From Nitrospirota bacterium (GTDB lineage Bacteria; Nitrospirota; Nitrospiria; Nitrospirales; Nitrospiraceae): 64,000 nucleotides of DNA. The notes below the pieces were generated by a model. The model was not told the origin of the DNA. It ran no database searches and saw only the letters and a list, made by a program, of their open reading frames with translations. The position numbers and the translations under genes were made by a program. Below are positions 35,613 through 42,802 of the stretch, one piece after another; position 1 is the stretch's first letter; each line of letters starts with the position of its first letter. Where the stretch lies: assembly GCA_016219645.1 (NCBI GenBank), contig JACRLR010000016.1, positions 372,001 to 436,000 on the forward strand. Direction: 5' to 3'.

Positions 35613-36259
35613 TCTTTCTCCGCCGACAGCTTCCGCTCCTGGTCACGCTCATCACCGGGCTCGTGTTTGCCGCGCAATATTATGTGCCGCATCCGGCCTC
35701 AGAGCAGATGCTGACCTCCGCCACCAAATGGCTCCAGATCATCGGCGGGTTTGCGCTGGTGCTGGGCGTAAGCAGCCTGTTCCACGTGCATGCCGTCAAG
35801 ATCCGGCGCAAAGAAGCGGGGTGGGGCTATAGTTTCGTCCTCTATGTGAGCATGCTGGGCACCATTGCGGTCGGTCTGTGGTCGAATGGCAAGGAAGCCG
35901 TCGACGGCGCTATGACGGCCTTCGGATGGGTCTATAACTTCATGATGGTCCCGCTCCAGGGGACCATGTTTGCCATCCTCGCCTTGTTCATCGCCTCGGC
36001 AGCCTATCGGTCGTTTCGCGCGCGGAGCCGCGAGGCGTCGGTCCTGCTCATTGCCGCAGTGATCGTCATGACCGGTCGCGTCCCGCTCGGAGAATACCTC
36101 ATCCCTGTCAGCGGCGACCTGTCGCAGTGGATCTTGAATGTGCTGAACGCGTCGGTGCGGCGCGCGATCCTGATCGGCGTCAGCCTCGGCACAGTGGCGC
36201 TCTCCATCAAGATTATCTTTGGCCTGGAACGGTCGTATCTTGGGGGAGGCAAGGAATAG
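35609..36259 (+). CDS. Polytopic membrane protein of the GlmL operon
   Basis: A protein of 216 residues with about six hydrophobic helices: about 7-25, 42-60 (IIGGFALVLGVSSLFHVHAV), 75-92, 105-133, 145-160 and 180-205. Short loops, few charged residues, and a cytosolic-looking basic patch (KIRRKEAGWGYS). No transporter or enzyme family recognised. The ATG overlaps the preceding stop (ATGA), so it is probably a subunit of the same membrane complex. Confidence 0.75.
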   Translation: MIFLRRQLPLLVTLITGLVFAAQYYVPHPASEQMLTSATKWLQIIGGFALVLGVSSLFHVHAVKIRRKEAGWGYSFVLYVSMLGTIAVGLWSNGKEAVDGAMTAFGWVYNFMMVPLQGTMFAILALFIASAAYRSFRARSREASVLLIAAVIVMTGRVPLGEYLIPVSGDLSQWILNVLNASVRRAILIGVSLGTVALSIKIIFGLERSYLGGGKE

Positions 36260-36350
36260 CGTAAGGGGTGAGGCGTGAGGAGTAAGGGGTTGGAGAGAAG
36301 CGTAGCATCTGATGATCGATCGCCTTACGTTTCACGCCTGACGCCTCACG
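36260..36350. repeat. Heptad-type hairpin (GTAAGGG/GTGAGGC units)
   Basis: Left arm 36260-36290 (CGTAAGGGGTGAGGCGTGAG) and right arm 36321-36350 (TACGTTTCACGCCTGACGCC) are near-complementary, loop about 30 bases. It starts directly at the preceding stop codon and ends in CACGAGGTG, which provides the Shine-Dalgarno for ATG 36364. Same layout as 29112-29185. Confidence 0.75.
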
Positions 36351-36363
36351 AGGTGTCGTGGTT

Positions 36364-37206
36364 ATGACTTTCGCTGAACGAATGTTGCGCATTGATAGGC
36401 GGATCATCTTCCTGGTGATCGGCCTCTGTACGCTCTTGCCGCTGCTCTATCCGGTCGGGTTGCCGATCAAAATTTCCAACGAAGTACGCGGGGTCTACGA
36501 CCATATCGAATCACTTCCCGAAGGGTCGGTGTTCCTGCTCTCGTTGGATTTCGATCCTGCGTCGAAGCCAGAGCTCCAGCCTCAAGCGATTTCACTGCTG
36601 CGTCACGCCTTCAAGAAGAATCTGCGCGTGGTTGCGTTGACGCTCTGGGTTTCCGGCACAGGCCTGGCCGACCAGATCATCACACAGGTTGCCCGCGAGA
36701 TGGGCAAGGAAAGCGGGAAGGATTATGTATTCCTCGGCTGGAGTCCCGGCGGGACTGCCGTCATCATCAATATGGGGCAGGATCTCTATGGCGCCTTCCC
36801 GTCCGACTACAACGGCAAGCCGACGAAGGGACTGCCGGTGCTCCAACACGTCGCAAATCTACGCGATGTGAACTATGCCGTCAGCCTGGGCGCCGGCAAT
36901 CCCGGTGTGGAAGCCTGGTATGTGTTCGGCAAGGACAAGTATAAGTTCGAAATGGGCGGCGGCTGCACCGGTGTGATGGCGCCGGGGCTCTATCCTCTGT
37001 TGCGCAGCGGCCAGATCAACGGCCTCATCGGTGGTTTGCGCGGGGCGGCAGAATACGAAACGTTGATCGATCAGAAGGGACGAGCCATTGCCGGGATGGA
37101 TGCGCAATCGGCCACCCATCTCGCCATCATCGTGCTCGTGATCATCTGCAACATCTTCTACTTTTCTCTGCGGAAGCAGGGCAAGCAACAGGGGGAGGTG
37201 GCCTGA
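36364..37206 (+). CDS. Bitopic membrane protein with extracytoplasmic domain, GlmL operon
   Basis: A protein of 280 residues. One helix at about 14-36 (FLVIGLCTLLPLLYPVGLP) and one near 253-270 enclose a ~215-residue extracytoplasmic domain with alternating beta and alpha: SVFLLSLDFDPASKPELQP, KNLRVVALTLWVSGTGLADQ, DYVFLGWSPGGTAVIINMGQ and CTGVMAPGLYPLLRSGQING. The pattern looks like a Rossmann-like or periplasmic-binding fold, but no family was recognised. ATG 36364 is preferred over GTG 36358 because AGGTG lies nine bases before it. The stop overlaps a class B repeat. Confidence 0.75.
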   Translation: MTFAERMLRIDRRIIFLVIGLCTLLPLLYPVGLPIKISNEVRGVYDHIESLPEGSVFLLSLDFDPASKPELQPQAISLLRHAFKKNLRVVALTLWVSGTGLADQIITQVAREMGKESGKDYVFLGWSPGGTAVIINMGQDLYGAFPSDYNGKPTKGLPVLQHVANLRDVNYAVSLGAGNPGVEAWYVFGKDKYKFEMGGGCTGVMAPGLYPLLRSGQINGLIGGLRGAAEYETLIDQKGRAIAGMDAQSATHLAIIVLVIICNIFYFSLRKQGKQQGEVA

Positions 37207-37284
37207 TGAGTCCCTTGTGCTCGCGCAACGCGCGCCCTCGGAAGGACCTCGTTGGACGCGCGCAGTGAGGAACTCATGAGGCCA
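37199..37284 (-). repeat. class B element, reversed
   Basis: Reading the minus strand gives core one (CTGCGCGCGTCCAACGAGG, 37265-37247) then core two (CGCGCGTTGCGCGAGCAC, 37234-37217). The outer arms GGCCTGATGAGTCC and GGAACTCATGAGGCC pair. The preceding gene's stop codon lies in the first arm. Confidence 0.75.
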
Positions 37285-37336
37285 CCAGTTGAGTCGGGGA
37301 GGCAGATGTTGAGTTCAGAGTGTAAAGGATAATCGA

Positions 37337-38089
37337 GTGGCGATTGAAATCATCATCGGGGCCTGGGTGGCGGTCGGTTTTACCCTCTTTATTTTCACGT
37401 TTCTGTATCAGGACAACCCGCTGTTCAAACTGGCCGAGAATCTCTACGTCGGCGTGTCGGTTGGGTACACGATCGTCAAGACCTACGACACGGTGATCGT
37501 GCAGCTCATCTGGAAGCCGATCGTCGAAAACGGGGAGTGGGCGCTGTTAGTTCCGGTCGCCATCGGCCTGCTCATGCTCACCCGTTATGTTCCGAAAGCA
37601 GCCTGGCTCTCGCGATACGCGTTTGCCTTCATTGTCGGTGTCGGGTCAGGGCTTGCCATCCCACGGACCATCTCCTCCTTTATCTTGAAGCAGATCGAGG
37701 ACACGGTTCGCCCGTTGCTGACGATGGTGCAGGGAGAAGGCGTCACCTTTACCTGGAGCCTGTTGAATCCCACCAGCAGTCTGAACACTATCATTATTTT
37801 GGTTGGGGTCTGTTCGGTATTGTTCTACTTCTTTTTCTCCGTCGAGCACACGGGGCCGGGCAAGGTTGTGGCCCGGACAGGTATCCTCTTCTTGATGATC
37901 GCATTCGGTGCAGCCTTCGGTTACACCGTCATGGCCCGCATGTCGCTCTTGATCGGGCGATTGACTGATCTCATTGAGTTCTCCGATCCTTCCTATGGGC
38001 GGCCCAGCCTTTGGCTCCTGGGCGTGACCATCATCCTGCTGGTCGTGATGAGCAGACGGCCTAGCAGTTCTCCGCCTGAAGAGAAATAG
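37337..38089 (+). CDS. Polytopic membrane protein, GlmL operon
   Basis: A protein of 250 residues with about seven hydrophobic segments, at roughly 5-25, 35-55, 70-85, 95-112, 150-168, 180-200 and 228-243. Conserved-looking loops include YQDNPLFKLAENLYVGVSVG near 24-43 and FSDPSYGRPSLWLLG. It starts with GTG, with AAAGGAT seven bases before it. Likely a further subunit of the operon's membrane complex; no known family identified. A class A hairpin lies directly at its stop. Confidence 0.75.
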   Translation: MAIEIIIGAWVAVGFTLFIFTFLYQDNPLFKLAENLYVGVSVGYTIVKTYDTVIVQLIWKPIVENGEWALLVPVAIGLLMLTRYVPKAAWLSRYAFAFIVGVGSGLAIPRTISSFILKQIEDTVRPLLTMVQGEGVTFTWSLLNPTSSLNTIIILVGVCSVLFYFFFSVEHTGPGKVVARTGILFLMIAFGAAFGYTVMARMSLLIGRLTDLIEFSDPSYGRPSLWLLGVTIILLVVMSRRPSSSPPEEK

Positions 38090-38160
38090 GTTTATTTAGT
38101 TTGTTTCGTTTGTTTGGTTGAACGAAATAAACCAAATAGACCAAACAAACCAAATGAACC
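38089..38160. repeat. class A hairpin
   Basis: Left arm 38089-38119 (GGTTTATTTAGTTTGTTTCG...) and right arm 38130-38160 (AACCAAATAGACCAAACAAA...) match at about 26 of 31 positions. It starts at the preceding stop codon. If translated it gives the false N-terminal extension of the MEMO gene. Confidence 0.75.
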
Positions 38161-38170
38161 AGCTCATTGG

Positions 38171-38200
38171 TTGCAGCTTCTTCCGACGCTCGACTACAAT
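38171..38200 (+). promoter_or_regulatory. Possible promoter for the MEMO gene, leaderless start
   Basis: TTGCAG (38171-38176), 18-base spacer, TACAAT (38195-38200). The expected start of transcription, six to seven bases further on, coincides with ATG 38207, so the mRNA could be leaderless; no Shine-Dalgarno is seen before this ATG. Confidence 0.45.
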
Positions 38201-38206
38201 GGCCCC

Positions 38207-39448
38207 ATGACGACCGGCACAGCCAAAGACCCGACACAGTACCCGGCTCTTCGAAACCTCCAGTATTCCCCGATCAAGGAAGGCGAAGAGCAGTATATGG
38301 TGCTCTGGGATCCGACCGGGCTGAGCAAGGACAAGCTGGTCATGCCACTCAATTACTTTTTCATCATTCAGCATTTCGACGGCGAGCATTCGCTGGCCCA
38401 AATTGGAGCGCTTTATCTCAAACGATTCGGTGAATTTCTCGCTCCCGGCAGGATGGAGCAGCTGGTCTCCGATCTGAATGAAAAATTATTTTTGGAGGGT
38501 CAGCGTGCTGAAGATGCTCGCAGGATGGCGAGGGAAGTCTATCGGCAGAGCCCGCTGCGTCGCGCTGCCTTTGCCGGGCGGAGCTACGAAGCAGATGGCG
38601 TGAAACTGAAGAAACAGATTGACGGGTTTTTTACGTCGAAAGAAGGACCGGACTTCAAGCCATCGGTACATGCGGGGAAAAAGATCAAGGGTCTCGTGGC
38701 TCCAACCTATGATTTGAAGCAGGCAGGGCCGATCTATGCCTGGGCCTATAAAGAGTTGCAAGATGCTGAGCAGCCGGATCTCTTCGTCATCATCGGCACG
38801 GCCTCTGCCGGATTGGACCATGTGTTTGCCGTGACGGATAAGGATTTCGAGACGCCTCTCGGGGTCGTGTCCGCCGACCAACCGATTCTGAGCCAGCTCA
38901 AGGCCAAACTCCCGGCCTTCTTTGAAGACGATCTCTGCCACCAAGCTGAGCAGGCGATAGAGTTCCAGCTCCCGTTTCTTCAGGATATTGTGGGAACCAA
39001 GAAACTCTTTACCATCGTGCCGATCTTGAGTTCATTTTCTGCGGCGAGCCTGGGGGATCCGACCGTTCGTCACTCGGTCGACCAATTCTTGACCGGGCTT
39101 CGTGAGATCCTCATACAATCGGGCCGGGCCTATTGCGTGATCGCGGCGGGAGAGCTAGCCCATTTGGGCATGCGCTACGGAGACAAGGCGCCTCCGACGG
39201 ACTTCTCCTTTCATCGCTGTATGCAGTTCGACCTGGAAATGTTGAAGCCGGTGGAGGAGCGCCAGCCGGAAGAATTCGCCAATTACATCAGAAAAGAACA
39301 GGACCAGCGCCGGATCTCCGGCTTCTCCCCCATCTATTCCTTGCTGCGGTTGATCGAGGCGGAAAGCGGGCAGGTCTTACGCTATGACCGCGGGATCACG
39401 GATCAGTATAATTCGACGGTGACGTACGCCAGCATGGCGTTCTATTGA
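38207..39448 (+). CDS. MEMO-family protein (AmmeMemoRadiSam system protein B type)
   Basis: A protein of 413 residues. The N-terminal ~120 form an extra domain (YPALRNLQYSPIKEGEEQYM) with a PqqD/winged-helix feel. The MEMO domain begins near RRAAFAGRSYEADGVKLKKQ and continues with GLVAPTYDLKQAGPIYAWAY, FVIIGTASAGLDHVF, DDLCHQAEQAIEFQLPFLQ and CVIAAGELAHLGMRYGDKAP. MEMO proteins are related to extradiol dioxygenases; the usual radical-SAM and AMMECR1 partners are not adjacent. It is the last gene of the GlmL-like block. The upstream frame from 38114 is translated repeat DNA, so ATG 38207 is used. Confidence 0.85.
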   Translation: MTTGTAKDPTQYPALRNLQYSPIKEGEEQYMVLWDPTGLSKDKLVMPLNYFFIIQHFDGEHSLAQIGALYLKRFGEFLAPGRMEQLVSDLNEKLFLEGQRAEDARRMAREVYRQSPLRRAAFAGRSYEADGVKLKKQIDGFFTSKEGPDFKPSVHAGKKIKGLVAPTYDLKQAGPIYAWAYKELQDAEQPDLFVIIGTASAGLDHVFAVTDKDFETPLGVVSADQPILSQLKAKLPAFFEDDLCHQAEQAIEFQLPFLQDIVGTKKLFTIVPILSSFSAASLGDPTVRHSVDQFLTGLREILIQSGRAYCVIAAGELAHLGMRYGDKAPPTDFSFHRCMQFDLEMLKPVEERQPEEFANYIRKEQDQRRISGFSPIYSLLRLIEAESGQVLRYDRGITDQYNSTVTYASMAFY

Positions 39449-39490
39449 TAAGAGCGTATAGCTGATGGCACGAGATACGCGGCCCTTCCC

Positions 39491-39534
39491 TCGCTGCGGC
39501 CTTGCTGGATAGTCTGTTTGAGCAGCCGGCGGGA
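39491..39534 (+). repeat. class C repeat, right end only
   Basis: CTCGCTGCGGCCTTGCTGGA then TTTGAGCAGCCGGCGGGA match the right terminus of the full copy at 27505. No left end is found. A second right-end fragment lies at 40372-40413, on the other side of the toxin-antitoxin genes. Confidence 0.6.
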
Positions 39535-39661
39535 ATGTATACCTATTGTGTCACACGTGTGGTCTATCGCAGTCAATACAACGAGCTGAGTTGACAGGCT
39601 TCGTGGGTGCCAATAGAGTCAGTTCTGTCAATGCTCCCCACTGTGGAAAGAAGGATAGGTT

Positions 39662-39868
39662 ATGAGGCACGTATCCGCTCACTATGACGGAGAGAAGGTG
39701 ATCCTGGATGAGCCTGTGTTGCTTTCAGCCAATACGCAGGTTGAGGTGGTCATTCCAGATTCGAAGGAGGAACTCACGACGTTGAGGACCGACGTGTTCC
39801 TTGCTTCTTTACCCAGTCTCACGCGTATGTGGGACAATCCGCGCGATGCCGAGTATGACAAGCTATGA
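39662..39868 (+). CDS. Antitoxin-like small protein (AF2212/DUF104-like)
   Basis: A protein of 68 residues. The first half, HVSAHYDGEKVILDEPVLL then TQVEVVIP, matches the short beta-hairpin pattern of AF2212/DUF104-type and related antitoxins. The charged C-terminal half would be the toxin-binding part. AAGGATAGG precedes the ATG. Its stop overlaps an ATG (ATGA at 39865) that begins the MazF/PemK-like toxin, the usual coupling of type II toxin-antitoxin pairs. Confidence 0.75.
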   Translation: MRHVSAHYDGEKVILDEPVLLSANTQVEVVIPDSKEELTTLRTDVFLASLPSLTRMWDNPRDAEYDKL

Positions 39869-40183
39869 ACGGGGAGTGTCGTCCTGGCGACTTTGCCGTT
39901 CTCGGATCTGACGGGGATGAAAAAACGGCCGGCTGTTGTCGTGAGTGCGCCTCATCCTTCGGTCGATCTCTTTCTCCTGCCGCTGACTTCTCAGCTTGAA
40001 AATCTGCAACCAGGTGAATTCGCCTTAGTTGAGTGGAAAGGAGCCGGACTGCTGTTTCCGAGTGTCGTCAAGCGTGGATTGTTTACGCTTGACAAAACAT
40101 ACATCAGCCGGCGATTTGGTCGCCTTGCCGTTGTCGATCAGGGGAAACTCGACAGCGCATTGCGGTTCTGGCTGCGTCTGTAG
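39865..40183 (+). pseudogene. MazF/PemK-like toxin, frameshifted at the start
   Basis: From 39869 on the frame reads TGSVVLATLPFSDLTGMKKR then PAVVVS, the classical MazF/PemK opening (compare GDVVLVPFPFTDLSG...KRRPALVVS). It runs to a stop at 40183. The only suitable ATG (39865, overlapping the antitoxin stop) is in a different frame; removing one G from the run GGGG at 39871-39874 would join ATG-AAC to this frame. In the actual sequence the in-frame codon before ACG 39869 is a stop, leaving only TTG 39893 as a start, which loses the first beta strand. Either an inactivating indel, an assembly error in a homopolymer, or a recoding site. Confidence 0.7.
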
Positions 40184-40188
40184 ACCAC

Positions 40189-40264
40189 AAAGAACAGGAC
40201 CAGCGCCGGATCTCCGGATTTTCCCCCATCTATTCCTTGCTGCGGTTGATCGAGGCGGAGAGCG
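40189..40264 (+). pseudogene. Duplicated 76-base fragment of the MEMO gene
   Basis: Aligns with 39293-39368 inside the MEMO gene with about three differences in 76 bases and would encode KEQDQRRISGFSPIYSLLRL. Same orientation as the parent. It follows the toxin stop by six bases and is cut by a class B repeat at 40269. Confidence 0.85.
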
Positions 40265-40268
40265 AGGT

Positions 40269-40350
40269 AGCTGGGATAATCCCCTTGCTCGCGGAACCCC
40301 CACGATGAAACTGTGGTCGTTCGACGCGCGCAGTTGGGATTATCCCAGCC
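40269..40350 (-). repeat. class B element, reversed
   Basis: Outer arms GCTGGGATAATCCC and GGGATTATCCCAGC are perfect complements. The inside reads, on the minus strand, core one CTGCGCGCGTCGAACGA (40333-40317) and a short core two GTTCCGCGAGCAA. It directly follows the MEMO fragment. Confidence 0.75.
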
Positions 40351-40371
40351 ACCCCTTGCAAGCGATAGGTC

Positions 40372-40751
40372 GGTTCAGCCTTGCTGGATAATCAGTTTGA
40401 GTAGCCTGCCGGAATATTTCTCGAAATCCATCCAACTTCGTTCTCGGTTTGCCACAATTCTCACCGTACCCCTACGGTGTAGGTAGGGGCGTGAGAGATA
40501 ATCCTGCTGCATGGGTTCGCAGAACACGTCGGTTCGTTGAAAACGTTTTGTCAAAAGCGGGACGATTGATACGATTGCCAGACACTTGCGGGGAATCGTA
40601 GGGGCATCTAGCGAATTATGGGAAGTGCTAGTGATCCGAACAAATTACACGCATGACCTCAATAGCCATGCCGGTCCCAAATCTATTCTGTGGGAGAAGA
40701 GAAAGTGCTGGTAAGTGTTAAATCTCCGAAAGTCTACCTGGGAGGGTATAC
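40372..40751. other. Intergenic stretch with class C right end and a small hairpin
   Basis: 40372-40413 (GTTCAGCCTTGCTGGATAAT...) is a decayed class C right end. 40462-40479 is a perfect 7-base-arm hairpin CACCGTA-CCCC-TACGGTG. The rest, up to the nuclease gene at 40752, is visibly more A/T-rich and shows no gene; GGGAGG (40740-40745) is the ribosome binding site for ATG 40752. Confidence 0.5.
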
Positions 40752-41744
40752 ATGTCAAAGGCTAATGAGTCTTTCGCCGAACGAATGAAAAAGCATCAGA
40801 TCGCCTGGGCTAGCAAGAACGGATTCAACCATCTGTTAGAGCCACGACAAGACTCGCAGCCATCATGGGTCTTAAAGAAAGAACACAAGACCAGAAATCT
40901 ACAGAACCCCACCTGGTGGAAGCACATTCCCGAAGGCCATGAACATCTATGGGCGAGAGCACTGAACTCCAGTCAATGTTTCGGCCTGAACCTCTTTGGG
41001 GCACTGGCAGAGAACACCATTTTGGCAAAACGAGTCCTGGAAACGCTACTTCCGAATCGGGCACTTGAGAAGGACGATGTGGTGACCGTTCGATTCGAGC
41101 ACACACCTCAAGGTGCACCGGAATGGCTAGGCGAGAAGGAGCAGCCGACACAGGTGGATGTATTCTTCACAGTCACACGTGGGGAAAAGCCAATTGGGTA
41201 TCTTCTCGTGGAAGTAAAATTCACGGAACACGAGTTTGGCTCCTGTCGGGGAGCAGTTCCACAAAAACCTGGAAACAATGGCAACGTGGATTCATCGCGC
41301 TGTCTCAACCTTCAAGCCGTACTCAAAAGTCCCAAAACCATGTGCTGGATGGCTGAAGCGGACAATGGACGACACTATTGGGACTTTATGCTTTCTGCTG
41401 CCACTCCCTTCACGTTCACTTCAACGATGGCCTGCCCATTCCGGCAAAGCCTGTACCAGTTGATGAGAAACCAAGTGCTGGCGATAGCCTTGGTCCAACA
41501 CACATCCGCTGACTGGGCCGAATTTGGGGTGTGTCTTCATCCTGGGAACACAGAGGTTCGTCAACTCTCTGATGCTGTGTCTGGACACACAGATGCAGTG
41601 AAAGCTTTTAATGCGATTCTTCCCCATAATATGAAAGTCATCAATGTTCTTCCAGACGACATCGTCAAACTTGCTAGAGAAAGTGACCCGGCTTTGTCAG
41701 AATGGGCGGATTGGATGCGCTCTCGCTATGATCTTCATTTGTGA
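40752..41744 (+). CDS. PD-(D/E)XK-like nuclease candidate (PGN_0703-like)
   Basis: A protein of 330 residues without signal peptide. The centre contains TQVDVFFTVTRGEKPIGYLL then VEVKFTEHEFG: an Asp followed about 20 residues later by E-V-K, the core of PD-(D/E)XK nucleases. The earlier block SSQCFGLNLFGALAEN and the Cys after EFG resemble PGN_0703-type putative restriction endonucleases (recalled, not searched). Starts after GGGAGG. It is the first of four genes in an A/T-richer island between repeats, and overlaps the phosphatase gene tail-to-tail by ten bases. Probable defence nuclease; a target is not known. Confidence 0.7.
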   Translation: MSKANESFAERMKKHQIAWASKNGFNHLLEPRQDSQPSWVLKKEHKTRNLQNPTWWKHIPEGHEHLWARALNSSQCFGLNLFGALAENTILAKRVLETLLPNRALEKDDVVTVRFEHTPQGAPEWLGEKEQPTQVDVFFTVTRGEKPIGYLLVEVKFTEHEFGSCRGAVPQKPGNNGNVDSSRCLNLQAVLKSPKTMCWMAEADNGRHYWDFMLSAATPFTFTSTMACPFRQSLYQLMRNQVLAIALVQHTSADWAEFGVCLHPGNTEVRQLSDAVSGHTDAVKAFNAILPHNMKVINVLPDDIVKLARESDPALSEWADWMRSRYDLHL

Positions 41745-42211
41745 CTCAAGATCATCTCAATCTGAATAGGTGTCAGCAAGGTGCGTGGATGATGCTGGCC
41801 CACCCATTGAATGGCTTCTCTCCCAGAGATTCTCATGACCTTCATAGCCAGAAAGATTGCAAAAAGTGCGGTGCGCCCGATTCCGGCCGAGCAGTGAATC
41901 AATGCACTCTGAGAAGCATTGGCGTACTCAATCGTTTTCGTGATGGCTACATCTAATGGCTTGTGCGAAGGAATCCCGTAGTTTGGAATCGGCAAGTGGA
42001 TCACTTCGAAACCCTGGGTCGAGTAAAACTCGGGAAGATTACGTTGTGTTTGTTCGAGATATTCTTCATCTTCCACAAGCACAACCACGATGGAAATATC
42101 CTGCCTTTTCAATTCAGGAAATAACTCACCATCCTGGTCGTAGATGCCAAAAGGCATGGGGCTCCCGAAGACACGTCCGGGGAGGCCCAACGGAAATTCT
42201 GTGAAGGTCAT
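41735..42211 (-). CDS. Protein tyrosine / dual-specificity phosphatase-like protein
   Basis: A protein of 158 residues. The P-loop IHCSAGIGRTALFAIFLA (about 112-129) contains the catalytic Cys and Arg of the HCxxGxxR motif. A general-acid Asp could lie in the loop before it, but the stretch HLPIPNYGIPSHKPLD has only the Asp of PLD, so activity is uncertain. The size and the N-terminal FGSPMPFGIYDQDGELFPEL fit cyclin-dependent-kinase-inhibitor-3/dual-specificity-like bacterial phosphatases. It is convergent with the nuclease gene and divergent from 42255. A phosphatase inside a putative defence island is unusual. Confidence 0.8.
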   Translation of the reverse strand: MTFTEFPLGLPGRVFGSPMPFGIYDQDGELFPELKRQDISIVVVLVEDEEYLEQTQRNLPEFYSTQGFEVIHLPIPNYGIPSHKPLDVAITKTIEYANASQSALIHCSAGIGRTALFAIFLAMKVMRISGREAIQWVGQHHPRTLLTPIQIEMILSHK

Positions 42212-42254
42212 CAGGAATCACGCTCCAACTATCTGACGTGGACGGGAGAGTAGC

Positions 42255-42776
42255 ATGGCCAGATCGCGTCCTTCAAACAAGGGTGAGATGTTGCGAACCC
42301 AAATCTTTGCCCTTCTCAACAAGAACAAGGCGTCTTCTGATGCGGCATTGAAAGCTCTTACGCAGTGCCAGGCGCACGTCAGAAACCGGATCGTTATCGA
42401 GGGAATCGGAAAGGAATGTGGAGTCACGTTGTCTGGCTTTCGTGCGGGCGAGCATCTGGAGTTGTGCTACGACATAAAACGGGGTCGTCATGATGTTGGA
42501 TGCATTTCCAAAGGATGGGATGAACCAGGCTTTCGAGTCGGTGACATAGTCGAAGTGCCAAAATGGAAAAACACTGACATGAAGGAGCACCTGTATGCCC
42601 TTCTCACATTCTGCGCCACGCGTGGCGTGGCTGTAACCATTGAAGGTACAGAACACTCTATCGAATTACACTTGGATTCCGTGATTTACTCAGAAGGGTT
42701 GAACAAGCAGGTATTTGAGCAGATTCTTCACTATCTGCAAGAGTGCGTCGAGAAAGCGCACGAACTAATCGCGTAA
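42255..42776 (+). CDS. Unknown protein of the nuclease island
   Basis: A protein of 173 residues, soluble, no recognised family. The N-terminal ~45 residues are basic and helical (RSRPSNKGEMLRTQIFALLN), the middle is beta-rich with AGEHLELCYDIKRGRHDVGC, and the C-terminus forms a long helix (NKQVFEQILHYLQECVEKAH). GGGAGAG precedes the ATG. Its end overlaps the frame of the next gene; the two are probably co-transcribed. Confidence 0.65.
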   Translation: MARSRPSNKGEMLRTQIFALLNKNKASSDAALKALTQCQAHVRNRIVIEGIGKECGVTLSGFRAGEHLELCYDIKRGRHDVGCISKGWDEPGFRVGDIVEVPKWKNTDMKEHLYALLTFCATRGVAVTIEGTEHSIELHLDSVIYSEGLNKQVFEQILHYLQECVEKAHELIA

Positions 42777-42802
42777 TTCGATATACGGAGGATCGCTACT
42801 GT

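Noticed and set aside
38114-38206. N-terminal extension of the MEMO protein (MVERNKPNRPNKPNEP...)
   Set aside because: It is the translation of a class A hairpin; a promoter lies within it and ATG 38207 starts the conserved part.
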